Shown: piece after piece, positions 22,710 through 31,398 of the stretch
How positions within the stretch are numbered: position 1 is the stretch's first letter
How the letters are laid out: every line of letters starts with the position of its first letter
NCBI RefSeq assembly: GCF_011759505.1
Contig: NZ_JAAOYO010000004.1
Span: 472,934 to 536,933, forward strand
Direction: 5' to 3'
Length of the DNA: 64,000 bases
From: Curtobacterium salicis
Lineage (GTDB): Bacteria; Actinomycetota; Actinomycetes; Actinomycetales; Microbacteriaceae
Program-made: the position numbers and the translations under genes
Notes under the pieces: model-generated
What the model was told of the DNA's origin: nothing
The model's database searches: none
Seen by the model: the letters and a program-made list of their open reading frames with translations, nothing else

Positions 22710-25700
22710 GTGGCTACCGAGCTCGCAACCGCGTACCTGTCCCTCGTCCCCTCGCTGAAGGGCGCTCAGGGCGCGATCGCTTCGGAGCTCGGCGGCCTCG
22801 GCGGGGCCGGAGCGTCAGGTGGCCGTGCACTCGGCGGCGGGATCGTCGGCGCCCTGAAGGGTGCTGTCGCTCCCGTCGCCGGGATCATGGCCGGCGTCTT
22901 CGCCGTCGGCGCAATCGCCGGCTGGGGCAAGGAGCAGATCGACTCCCTGAAGCGCATCGAGCGGCTCAACGCTCAGAGCGCGTCGGCGATCAAGGCGACG
23001 GGCGGCGCTGCAGGCGTCTCCGCGAAGCACATCGAGGACCTGACCGGGTCGCTCGAGAACTCGACTGCCACGGAGGCGGAGTCGATCCAGGAGGGCGCGA
23101 ACCTCCTCCTCACGTTCAAGAACATCAAGAACGGCGCCGGCGAGGGCAACGACGTCTTCGACCAGACCACCCGCGTCATGACGGACATGTCTCGGGCGAT
23201 GGGTACCGACGCCAAGGGCGGCGCGATCCAGCTCGGCAAGGCGCTCAACGACCCGGTGAAGGGCATCTCCGCTCTCTCCCGCGTCGGTGTCACCTTCAGC
23301 GAGGACCAGAAGAAGGTCATCCAGTCCCTCGTGGACGCCGGCGACACCATGGGTGCGCAGAAGATCATCCTGAAGGAGCTCAACAGCGAGTTCGGCGGCG
23401 CTGGTGCGGCGTACGCGGCGACCTACGCCGGCAAGGTCGACCTCCTCGGTCACGCCTGGGGGACCTTCGGCGAGACGCTGTTCCAGAACGTCACCCCGGC
23501 GCTCGGCAGCGTCGCGTCCGGGCTCACCGGCCTCCTGAACAACGTCCTCACCCCACTCGCGGGTACCGTCTCGACCGGCCTCACCTCCGCGTTCGGCGTC
23601 GCGAAGCGCGCCACCATGGACTTCTTCTCCGGCTTCGCTCACGGGGTCGACGACATTGGCACGAAGCAGGGCTTTTGGCCTGGCTGGGGTGCTGAGGTCG
23701 CGGGCGTCTTCATGAAGGTGAAGACCGTGTCGCAGCAGGCGTTCGCGGCCATCGCGCCGTCGTTCGCTGCTCTGAAGCCTGTCTTCTCCGGGCTGGTGCC
23801 GCAGCTCGTTCAGCTCGCGGCTTCCCTCTCGCCGACGGCGATCGCCTTCCGGGCGCTGCAGCCGATCCTCCCCGCGCTCGGCGCCGCCCTCACGCAGGTC
23901 GGCATCGCGCTCGGGGACACGCTGACGGCGGCCCTGACCACGCTGCTGCCGCTGATCGTGTCGATGTCGGCGTCCCTGTCGACGAGTCTCACCGCGGCGC
24001 TCGTCGCGGTGCTGCCGCCGCTGACGAGCATCCTCGTCGCGCTCCTGCAGGTCATCACCCCGGTGCTGGCGTCGAAGACGGCTCTGCTCGCCCTCGCCGG
24101 CGCGTGGGTCGTCTGGAAGGGCGCGATGGCGGGTGTCGCCTTCGCGGGCGTCATCCAGGGTCTCGTCGCGTCGACGGTCGCGACGACGGCCAGCACTCGG
24201 GCGACGATCGCAGGCACGGCTGCGAAGGTCGCTGACAAGGCGGCCACGGTCGCTCTCGTCGCGATGTACGCGGGCGACTTCATCGTGAAGATCACCTCCG
24301 CGATCGCTGCGACGGTCGCGCAGACGGCTGCGATCATCGCGAGCACCACGGCGATGATCGCCTCCCGGGTCGCCATGGCCGCGGGGGCTGTCGCGACCGG
24401 GGCGGCGACGGCTGCTCAGTGGCTGTTCAACGCGGCGCTGAGCGCGAACCCGATCGGCATCGTGATCGTCGCGGTCGCAGCTCTCGTGGCGGCGTTCGTC
24501 TGGTTCTTCACGCAGACGAAGGTCGGTCAGGCGATCTTCGCCGGGTTCACGTCGTTCCTCCGCACCGCGTGGGACGCGGTGGTCGCTGGGGTGTCGGCGG
24601 CTGTGCAGTTCCTCGGCTCGTTCTTCGTGTCGCAGTTCAACCTGATGCGCGGCGTCGTGATGGTGCTGGTCGGCGCTGTACAGACCATGGCAGCCGGAGT
24701 CGCCGCCGGGTTCAACGTGGCGGTGGGCGCCGCCCGCAGTCTGGCCGCCGGCATCGGCTCGGCGATCGGCTCAGCGGTGTCGTTCTTCGCGGGGCTGCCG
24801 GGTCGGATCCTCGGCGCGGTGTCTGGCCTGGGCGGGATGCTCGTCAGCGTCGGCGCGAACGTAATGCGCGGCTTCATCTCCGGAGCGCAGTCCGTCGCCG
24901 GCGGCATCCGCGATGCGGTTCTCGCGCCGATCCGGAACTCGGTTGAGGCTGTGAAGAGCTTCCTCGGGATCCACTCCCCGTCGAGGCTGTTCCGCGACAT
25001 CGGTGGGTTCGTCGGCGAGGGCCTGAAGCAGGGCCTCGCCGGATCCGCCCCGGGCGTGAGCAAGGCGACGAAGGACCTCGCGGCCGCCGTGTCGAAGTCG
25101 TTCGGTGCCGGCGAGATCAACCAGACGGTGAAGCAGTCAGTGCTGCAGGTGACCGACACCCTCACGAAGGGGCTGAAGCGTCTCGCCGGGCAGCAGGACA
25201 GGATCCTGGACCGCATCAAGGCGGCTCGGGAGAAGGTCCTCGATCTGCGGAAGGACAAGGCGGACTACGCCAAGTCGATCCGCGACGACGTCACCGGGTC
25301 CGTGAACGCCGGAGAGCAGACAACGGCCGGCGGGTACGTCGCGAACCTGCAGAACGAGATCGCGCAGACGAAGCGGTTCACCGCCGTCCTCGCGAACCTG
25401 AAGAAGAAGGGTCTCGACAAGGCCACGTACGACGAGCTCGCTCGAGGCGGCGTCGACTCGCTGGGCGTGGCGCAGTCGATCGCTGACAGCGGCAAGTCGG
25501 GCATCGCGCAGATCAAGAAGCTGAAGGGTCAGCTCGGGTCTGCGGGGTCGGCGCTCGGGAAGTCGACGTCGACCGCGATGTACGACGCCGGTATCAACGC
25601 GGCGACGGGCATCCTCCGCGGCCTGCAGGCGAAGGAACCGGCGCTGGTCAAGCAGATGAAGCGGCTCGCGGAGCGGCTGGTGTCGAGCATCAAGCAGGCG

Positions 25701-26015
25701 CTCGGCATCCACTCCCCGTCGCGTGTGCTGCGCGACCAGGTCGGCGCGCAGATCGGCGCCGGCGTGGAGACCGGCATCCGTGGCCAGTTCAAGTCCGTGG
25801 CGAACGCCATGGGTGACCTGGTGCGGATCCCGTCAGCTGCGGCGTACGCGCCTCGGCTGACCTCTCCGACGCTTGCCGCGCAGTCCGCTGCGCCGGCCGG
25901 TGCGGGGACGGGCGGACGGAGCGCATCGCTGACCGTGCAGAACTACGACAAGCCGTTCACGGAGCAGCAGCTCCTGAACGCCTGGCACAAGGTCGACGTT
26001 ATGACCGGCGGCTGA
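22710..26015 (+). CDS. Tape measure protein
   Basis: An 1101-residue protein, the longest of the phage. The N-terminal part has LATAYLSLVPSLKGAQGAIA and Gly/Ala-rich helices, the middle several hydrophobic stretches (residues 440-600 and 650-720, e.g. NPIGIVIVAVAALVAAFVW), and two copies of the LGIHSPSRLFRDIGG / LGIHSPSRVLRDQVG motif (near 752 and 1001). It sets tail length and probably helps DNA entry. At about 0.15 nm per residue it would give a tail near 165 nm. GTG start at 22710. Confidence 0.95.
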   Translation: MATELATAYLSLVPSLKGAQGAIASELGGLGGAGASGGRALGGGIVGALKGAVAPVAGIMAGVFAVGAIAGWGKEQIDSLKRIERLNAQSASAIKATGGAAGVSAKHIEDLTGSLENSTATEAESIQEGANLLLTFKNIKNGAGEGNDVFDQTTRVMTDMSRAMGTDAKGGAIQLGKALNDPVKGISALSRVGVTFSEDQKKVIQSLVDAGDTMGAQKIILKELNSEFGGAGAAYAATYAGKVDLLGHAWGTFGETLFQNVTPALGSVASGLTGLLNNVLTPLAGTVSTGLTSAFGVAKRATMDFFSGFAHGVDDIGTKQGFWPGWGAEVAGVFMKVKTVSQQAFAAIAPSFAALKPVFSGLVPQLVQLAASLSPTAIAFRALQPILPALGAALTQVGIALGDTLTAALTTLLPLIVSMSASLSTSLTAALVAVLPPLTSILVALLQVITPVLASKTALLALAGAWVVWKGAMAGVAFAGVIQGLVASTVATTASTRATIAGTAAKVADKAATVALVAMYAGDFIVKITSAIAATVAQTAAIIASTTAMIASRVAMAAGAVATGAATAAQWLFNAALSANPIGIVIVAVAALVAAFVWFFTQTKVGQAIFAGFTSFLRTAWDAVVAGVSAAVQFLGSFFVSQFNLMRGVVMVLVGAVQTMAAGVAAGFNVAVGAARSLAAGIGSAIGSAVSFFAGLPGRILGAVSGLGGMLVSVGANVMRGFISGAQSVAGGIRDAVLAPIRNSVEAVKSFLGIHSPSRLFRDIGGFVGEGLKQGLAGSAPGVSKATKDLAAAVSKSFGAGEINQTVKQSVLQVTDTLTKGLKRLAGQQDRILDRIKAAREKVLDLRKDKADYAKSIRDDVTGSVNAGEQTTAGGYVANLQNEIAQTKRFTAVLANLKKKGLDKATYDELARGGVDSLGVAQSIADSGKSGIAQIKKLKGQLGSAGSALGKSTSTAMYDAGINAATGILRGLQAKEPALVKQMKRLAERLVSSIKQALGIHSPSRVLRDQVGAQIGAGVETGIRGQFKSVANAMGDLVRIPSAAAYAPRLTSPTLAAQSAAPAGAGTGGRSASLTVQNYDKPFTEQQLLNAWHKVDVMTGG

Positions 26016-26031
26016 CGAGGAAGGTGCTCGG

Positions 26032-27093
26032 ATGGATCAGGACACCATCGACGGAGGCGCACCGGGCTCGGTGATCGCCGCCGTCATCGACGGCAACGGG
26101 GACGTGTTCAACGTCATCGACGGCAACAACGGGGCGAACACTCCTGACCCGTCGGACCCACCGCTGCCGCCGATCCCGGGGCCGACGGACTCCCGGGTGC
26201 TGTCCCTCGAGTCCCTCGACGGCGCCGTGTCGGTGGTCCTCGCGGGTGGCCGGTCGGGCCGGGTGCTCATGCCCGGCGCGACCGGCCTCCGCCTCCCACC
26301 CGTGGACGTCGTCACCGGCACCACACCCGGCATGGCCGGGTCGTGGCTGCAGGAGGTGAACGTGCTCGAGCGGGAGGTGTTCCTCCCCATCGGGTTGTGG
26401 TCAGACGAGTCGCAGGCGGAGTTCTTCGCGATCCTCGACGAGTTCCAGGGCATCGTGTCCGCGTGGGACGACGTCGACATCGGCCAGGTCGGCACCTGCC
26501 GGCTGGTCGCCCGTTCGTCGAAGGGTGAGCGGGTCCTCGACGTCACCTACAAGGGCGGCATGGAGGGCGAGGAGGGCGGTGACGCGTCCGGTGAGGACTG
26601 GGCGACGTACGGGCTCACGTTCGTCGCCGTGTCGCCGTACTGGCACGCCCGTGAGCCGGTGGAGCGGTCGTACTCGATCGTCTCCGGTGAGGACTTCCTC
26701 GGCGACGGCACCGGTACAGCGCCGTGGCCGCGCAGCATCAGCCCCTCGACCGTCGTCGGCGAGAACATGCCGATCCCCGTCGAGGGCGACGTCCCGACGT
26801 GGACGGAGTACGAGGTCCTCGGCCCGGTCCCGTCGGTGACGGTCACCTACCCGGGTACGTCAGTCGACGTTCCCGGCGGTGTCCCCGCCGGTCAGATCCT
26901 CCGCCTCGTCACCGACCCCCGTGCACGATCCGCGCGGCTCGACGGCGCGATCGCGTGGGACCGCATCACGATGGGTGCCACGTTCGCGCCGCTCCGCCCG
27001 GGCGTGAACCGGGTGTCGGTGGTCCTCTCGACCGCCGGTGACGGTGCGGGCCTGGTGATGCGGTGGACGCCGCAGTGGAAGGCGGCGTGGTGA
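26032..27093 (+). CDS. Distal tail (Dit-like) protein
   Basis: A 353-residue protein at the place of the distal tail protein. The core is a beta-rich tail domain (VLAGGRSGRVLMPGATGLRL, then WATYGLTFVAVSPYWHAREP, typical of phage tail proteins that form the hub ring). The N-terminal 60 residues are Asp/Pro-rich and look like a disordered extension. ATG at 26032 follows GAGGAAGG. The stop overlaps the start of the next tail gene. Confidence 0.78.
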   Translation: MDQDTIDGGAPGSVIAAVIDGNGDVFNVIDGNNGANTPDPSDPPLPPIPGPTDSRVLSLESLDGAVSVVLAGGRSGRVLMPGATGLRLPPVDVVTGTTPGMAGSWLQEVNVLEREVFLPIGLWSDESQAEFFAILDEFQGIVSAWDDVDIGQVGTCRLVARSSKGERVLDVTYKGGMEGEEGGDASGEDWATYGLTFVAVSPYWHAREPVERSYSIVSGEDFLGDGTGTAPWPRSISPSTVVGENMPIPVEGDVPTWTEYEVLGPVPSVTVTYPGTSVDVPGGVPAGQILRLVTDPRARSARLDGAIAWDRITMGATFAPLRPGVNRVSVVLSTAGDGAGLVMRWTPQWKAAW

Positions 27094-28256
27094 GCGGCAA
27101 CTGGACGATCCAACCGCGCGACGTGAACCTGCGCCGTGTGTTCGACCCGGTGCGGTTCTGGTCGAAGCTCGACGTCGTCGAGCGGCACAACGTCCTCGCG
27201 GCGGTCCCCGGCGCCTGGTCGGTGACCGCACGCAACGAGGGACTGACTGGGCTGCTCACCGCTGGCAACGGGGTCATCCTGTTCCGCGGCGGCGTGAAGA
27301 TCATGTCGGGGCCGATCGTGCAGATCGACCGTGGAGCTCAAGAGTCGACGGTGTCCGGCTGGTCGGATCTCACGCAGCTCGCTGGCCGCGGCATCCTCCC
27401 GGACCCGGCTGTGCCGGTCGCGTCGCAGACGAAGGCGTACGACAACCGGTCGGGTCCCGCGGAGACGGTCCTGCTGGGCTACACGGCGGCGAACGCAGGC
27501 CCGACTGCCCTCCCGGGCAGGCGCATCGCGAAACTGCGTGTGCCGGCCACGCAGGGCCGCGGGAAGAACGTGTCCGTGCAGGGCCGGTTCGATCAGCTGC
27601 TCGCCGTCGTCGCTGATGTCGCCGAGTCCGGCGGACTGCACGTCGACATCCTCCACAGCGAGGACGCGTCGGGCCCGTACCTCGAGGTCGTCGTCCGTCC
27701 GGTCGCTGACCTGTCGGGGAACGTCCGGTTCGGGACCGGCAACGACTTCACCGGTGCGACGATCGGCGATGACTGGTCGTACACGCTCACCCGCCCCACG
27801 GTCACGTCCGCGATCGTCGCGGGCGGCGGTGAGGGTGCCGCGCGGGTCCTCGTCGAACGCACCTCGGCGGACGCGGAGACGACGTGGGGGGCCCGCGTCG
27901 AGCAGCTCATCGACCAGGCGTCGACGACGAACTACGACGAGCTCGTGCAGGCCGGCGACGACGCCCTCGCGGACGGCGCGGAGCCGGTGTCCATCAGCTT
28001 CACCGTCGCTGACTCCGTCGACGTCCGGTACCGGCGTGACTGGCAGGTCGGCGACCGGGTCGCGGTCAGCCTCGACGGGCTACCCCTCACCGACGTGGTC
28101 CGTGAGGTCACGACGACGGTCGAGCGGTCGAACGGGCAGGCGACGGAGACGATCACCGGCGTCGTCGGCTCACGGGACGCCTCGAACTGGACCACGAAGA
28201 CGAACAAGAACGTCGCGAAGGCGCTCCGCGCCATCGACCGACTGCAAGCAAGCTGA
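27090..28256 (+). CDS. Tail hub/baseplate protein (Gp37-like)
   Basis: A 388-residue protein resembling the ReqiPepy6 Gp37-like tail family found after Dit in actinophages: the start WTIQPRDVNLRRVFDPVRFW, GNGVILFRGGVKIMSGPIVQ, and the closing VGDRVAVSLDGLPLTDVVRE. It would be the tail-tip hub at the base of the fibre. GTG at 27090 gives a GTGA overlap with the Dit stop; GTG at 27087 is equally possible. Confidence 0.78.
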   Translation: MSGNWTIQPRDVNLRRVFDPVRFWSKLDVVERHNVLAAVPGAWSVTARNEGLTGLLTAGNGVILFRGGVKIMSGPIVQIDRGAQESTVSGWSDLTQLAGRGILPDPAVPVASQTKAYDNRSGPAETVLLGYTAANAGPTALPGRRIAKLRVPATQGRGKNVSVQGRFDQLLAVVADVAESGGLHVDILHSEDASGPYLEVVVRPVADLSGNVRFGTGNDFTGATIGDDWSYTLTRPTVTSAIVAGGGEGAARVLVERTSADAETTWGARVEQLIDQASTTNYDELVQAGDDALADGAEPVSISFTVADSVDVRYRRDWQVGDRVAVSLDGLPLTDVVREVTTTVERSNGQATETITGVVGSRDASNWTTKTNKNVAKALRAIDRLQAS

Positions 28257-28266
28257 GGAGACCCGC

Positions 28267-29250
28267 ATGGCTGAGACCTCGTTCCCGCTCGTCGGAGCGG
28301 ACCTGTCCGACGACGCGTGGGCGCAGACCGTCGGCGCGTCCGGCTCCGGTGTCCTCGACGACTGGGGCAACCCGTACGCGATCGTGCTGAACATCAACGA
28401 CACCGTGACCGTGAAGCCCTCCACCCGCGGTCCGGCCCGCGCGGTGGTGAACGGCTTCGGGCACCAGCTGGACGTCACGAAGACGCTCACCGTGCCGGCC
28501 GTCACCGCGTCGACGACGTACAACATCGGGTTGCTGTACGACCCCGAGAACGCGACGATGCCGGTGCTGCTGACGGTTCTGACCGCGCCGCAGCTCGCGC
28601 AGCTCGCACCCGGCCGGGTGTTCCTGCCGCTGCACAGCATCGTCCGGGCGGCCGGGCAGACCCTCGCCGCCGCGACGCTGCTGACGCTCCTCCCGGCGCT
28701 GCAGCCCCGGCTGCTGTCCGCGTCGAAGGACGCCGTGCTCGCCGCGAGCCCGCTGCGGTTCCTCAAGGGCACGACGATCGAGTGCACCGACGTGAAGCGC
28801 CCCTACCGGGCCGGCGGCACGCTGACGAGCCCAACGTGGGAGGCGGGCCCGACGCAGGGCACGTGGCAGGGCACCCGCACGGCGCAGAACGTCGGCAGCG
28901 GCCAGCGGGTCGCCGCTCTCACGTTCAGCCCCACGGTGGTCCGTGACGCCGGGTGGATGGACATGCAGGCCGGAGCGTTCAAGCTCGACGACGGCCACTA
29001 CGTCATCTCCGCCACGATGAAGCTCGGCGCCCCCGGCTCCGACGGCCGGTCGTTCGTGGAGATCGCGCCGGCGAACGCGTCCGCGGACAGCCTCGCTCGA
29101 GCGCCGCTGCCCGACGGGGAGTACATCGCGACGGTGACGTGGAACGGCTGGGTGTCCGCGTCGAACCCACTCGCGGTGTGGCTGTTCCAGCAGCACGCGT
29201 CGACGGCGAACAAGCCGGACGTGAAGCTCTCCGTCACGCGCATCGCCTGA
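28267..29250 (+). CDS. Minor tail / baseplate protein
   Basis: A 327-residue protein. The N-terminal region (PLVGADLSDDAWAQTVGASG, then YAIVLNINDTVTVKPSTRGP) resembles upper-baseplate or fibre-attachment proteins of actinophages; the C-terminal half is beta-rich (DDGHYVISATMKLGAPGSDG) with no enzymatic motif. ATG at 28267 follows GAGGAG. It is the last tail-tip gene before the lysis cassette and could carry the receptor contact. Confidence 0.65.
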   Translation: MAETSFPLVGADLSDDAWAQTVGASGSGVLDDWGNPYAIVLNINDTVTVKPSTRGPARAVVNGFGHQLDVTKTLTVPAVTASTTYNIGLLYDPENATMPVLLTVLTAPQLAQLAPGRVFLPLHSIVRAAGQTLAAATLLTLLPALQPRLLSASKDAVLAASPLRFLKGTTIECTDVKRPYRAGGTLTSPTWEAGPTQGTWQGTRTAQNVGSGQRVAALTFSPTVVRDAGWMDMQAGAFKLDDGHYVISATMKLGAPGSDGRSFVEIAPANASADSLARAPLPDGEYIATVTWNGWVSASNPLAVWLFQQHASTANKPDVKLSVTRIA

Positions 29251-29265
29251 CCCTGCCGTCCATCT

Positions 29266-29289
29266 GAGCCGTCCCTCCGGGGGCGGCTC
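29266..29289 (+). terminator. Hairpin between tail tip and lysis genes
   Basis: GAGCCG at 29266-29271 pairs with CGGCTC at 29284-29289, extended by an internal CCC/GGG, and is followed by TTCTCGTT. It lies in the 58-base gap upstream of the endolysin gene and is a possible weak terminator. Confidence 0.45.
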
Positions 29290-29308
29290 TTCTCGTTGAA
29301 GGAGACCC

Positions 29309-30112
29309 ATGGTCGCCAGATTCAGCGTCGGGAAGTCCTCGTACGGGGACCTTCGCGGCGTCGAGCAGTTTGTCATGTCGGCCCGGATCGCACTCCAGGT
29401 GCTGTCCGTCATCGCCGACTTCAACGCCTGGCAGCGCGACCGCGGCGCCATCGGGTTCCTGTCGGTCAACGAGGCCATGCGGTCCCGGGTCCGGCAGTCC
29501 GCGCTGTGGGCGAACCGGTTCATCCTTGGCGTCGCCGTCGCACCTCCGTTCACCTCCCGGCACGACGAGGTCCTGCACGGCAACGCGATCGACTTCGGCA
29601 TCACGATGCCGGACGGCTCCAACCGGGCGCTGACCGCCGAAGAGTTCGCGAAGCTCCACGAGCTCGTCGAAGCCCGCGGCGGCACCCACACCGGCATCAA
29701 CTTCGGCGAGCAGTGGCACCACGAGATGGCGACCCGCGCCGAGCTCCTGCCGCCGTACCCGAACGCTGCCGAGATCGTCGCGAACGACGTCAACCCGGCA
29801 CCGCCGACGCCCGCGCCGGCACCCAACCCACCCGCACCGATCCCCTCGGAGGGCAGCGACATGCGACACGGACAGTCCAGCAAGACCCGCACCTACTACG
29901 ACTTCGGCGAGCTCACCGCGCGCGGTACGGGCCGGAAGGCGCACGCCGTCGCGAACGCGAAGGCCACCCGCGGCATCGGCACCCTGTACCGGCGCATGAC
30001 GCCGACGCAGGTCATCGACCTGCTCGAGGACATCCAGACCAACCGCGTCGACCTCGGCTTCCCGCGGTCGGCGCAGATCGACAAGCAGATCGCGAACGAG
30101 AAGGCAGCCTGA
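29309..30112 (+). CDS. Endolysin, M15-type peptidase
   Basis: A 267-residue protein. The N-terminal domain has the M15 (VanY/D-Ala-D-Ala carboxypeptidase-like) signature SRHDEVLHGNAIDFG at 83-97 (likely zinc ligands H90 and D95) and EQWHHE (the W-H-x-E motif) near residue 137. A Pro/Ala-rich linker (about 168-183) leads to a C-terminal helical domain (TRTYYDFGELTARGTGRKAH onward) that probably binds the wall. It cuts peptidoglycan cross-links at lysis. ATG at 29309 follows GAAGGAG. No signal peptide is seen, so it needs a holin. Confidence 0.9.
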   Translation: MVARFSVGKSSYGDLRGVEQFVMSARIALQVLSVIADFNAWQRDRGAIGFLSVNEAMRSRVRQSALWANRFILGVAVAPPFTSRHDEVLHGNAIDFGITMPDGSNRALTAEEFAKLHELVEARGGTHTGINFGEQWHHEMATRAELLPPYPNAAEIVANDVNPAPPTPAPAPNPPAPIPSEGSDMRHGQSSKTRTYYDFGELTARGTGRKAHAVANAKATRGIGTLYRRMTPTQVIDLLEDIQTNRVDLGFPRSAQIDKQIANEKAA

Positions 30113-30114
30113 CC

Positions 30115-30492
30115 ATGGCAGACCACGAGGTCACCGAGCCGAAGAAGTTCGACGTCGAGGCGATCTGGTACCGAGGGCAGCGCGTCCTCAGGACCGCGCT
30201 CACAACGGCGCTCACCCTGCTGCCGCTGATCCCGCAGATCATCCAGATCGTGCAGGGCCAGTGGCCGGCGGCGACCGGGCTCACGGCGGTCGGTGTGCAG
30301 GCCCTCGCGATCAACTCGGCGCTGACCGCGATCATCGCCCTCCCGACCGTGAACCGGTGGCTGACCGCCATCGGTTTCGGGTCGACCCCGCGCGCGGTCG
30401 CGAAGGAGCAGGCCGCGGCGAAGTCGCAGGCGCTGCAGCCCGCGCAGTTCGCGCCGTCGACGCTCGACCTGCGCAACGAGCAGGCACCGTGA
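30115..30492 (+). CDS. Putative holin (two membrane helices)
   Basis: A 125-residue protein with two hydrophobic segments (LTTALTLLPLIPQIIQIVQG near residue 30 and TAVGVQALAINSALTAIIAL near residue 57) flanked by a charged N-terminus and a Lys/Ala-rich C-terminal tail. Size, topology and a position two bases after the endolysin stop fit a class II-type holin. ATG at 30115; its stop overlaps the next GTG. Confidence 0.7.
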   Translation: MADHEVTEPKKFDVEAIWYRGQRVLRTALTTALTLLPLIPQIIQIVQGQWPAATGLTAVGVQALAINSALTAIIALPTVNRWLTAIGFGSTPRAVAKEQAAAKSQALQPAQFAPSTLDLRNEQAP

Positions 30493-30992
30493 GCGGCCGC
30501 CGACTTCGCACCGCCGTCGGCCGCGCTTGGGGTGAGGACGTGCAGTACGAGCCGCACCCGTCGCTGTACGTGACGCTGACGGTGAAGTACGCGTTCCTCG
30601 CCGTCTACGGCGTCCTCACGGCCGTGTTCGGCATCACCACGGTGGCTGTCACCCTGGGCCGGGCGTGGTCGGTGGGGATCCCGGCGATCATCATCCTCGC
30701 GTCGGTGGGATCGATCGTCGGCGTGCAGGTGTCCCGCCGGTACCGGGAGCGGCTGCCGTCGCGGCACCCGCTGCCCGAGCGGGTGCTCCTGATTGAGATC
30801 CTGTCCGAGTACGTGCTGATCCTGAGCCTGTTCGCCTACGCGGTGTCGATCATCGTCCGCACCCACGCGGACGGGGACTGGGAACGCCTCGCGTATGCCG
30901 TCCTGCCGATGGCGGTGTCTGTCGTCCCGTTCTACCGAGCGTTGCACCTTTCGGAGCGCGAGGAGGCGCCCAAGCCGAAGGAGCGCACGTGA
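30489..30992 (+). CDS. Lysis-cassette membrane protein (four helices)
   Basis: A 167-residue protein with four likely transmembrane segments (around residues 28-52, 58-76, 101-120, 130-148) and a charged C-terminus. GTG at 30489 overlaps the holin stop, and the stop overlaps the following gene. Membrane proteins of this size often accompany actinophage holins; it may be a second holin or antiholin, but no family is certain. Confidence 0.6.
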   Translation: MSGRRLRTAVGRAWGEDVQYEPHPSLYVTLTVKYAFLAVYGVLTAVFGITTVAVTLGRAWSVGIPAIIILASVGSIVGVQVSRRYRERLPSRHPLPERVLLIEILSEYVLILSLFAYAVSIIVRTHADGDWERLAYAVLPMAVSVVPFYRALHLSEREEAPKPKERT

Positions 30993-31360
30993 GCGACGCC
31001 GTCCTCATCGCCCTGATCACCGCTAGCGGCGGGTCCGTCGGCGCCGTGCTGCTGTTCGTCCAGCGTCGTCTGCCCCCGCGCCCCGCGTCCGCGCGTGACG
31101 TCGCGATCACCGAGGTGTGGACCGAGCTCCGCGCCGTCCGCGAGGACCTCGACACGGTCATCCGTGAACGCGATGCCGAGCACCTGATGGTCACCATCCT
31201 CACCGACTCGAACGACGCGCTGACCGCCGCCGTCGAGCGGACGAAGCCGCCGATCGTGTTCACCGCGATCGAGCAGCAGAAGATCGACCGCGCCCGGGCC
31301 GCTCGGCAGGCACGTGACGACAGCGCCTGGCCGACCGGCGCCCGACCGACCACCGCATGA
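30989..31360 (+). CDS. Lysis-cassette protein: one membrane helix plus coiled coil
   Basis: A 123-residue protein with an N-terminal hydrophobic helix (LIALITASGGSVGAVLLFVQ), then a basic turn and a long charged helix (WTELRAVREDLDTVIRERDA) likely to be a coiled coil. This topology is seen in small holin-associated or spanin-like proteins; a spanin role would be unexpected in a monoderm host, so a holin partner is likelier. GTG at 30989 overlaps the previous stop. Confidence 0.55.
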   Translation: MSDAVLIALITASGGSVGAVLLFVQRRLPPRPASARDVAITEVWTELRAVREDLDTVIRERDAEHLMVTILTDSNDALTAAVERTKPPIVFTAIEQQKIDRARAARQARDDSAWPTGARPTTA

Positions 31361-31398
31361 GCCGACGCCGTCGGCCAGACCCCAGGAAGTGAGTGCCG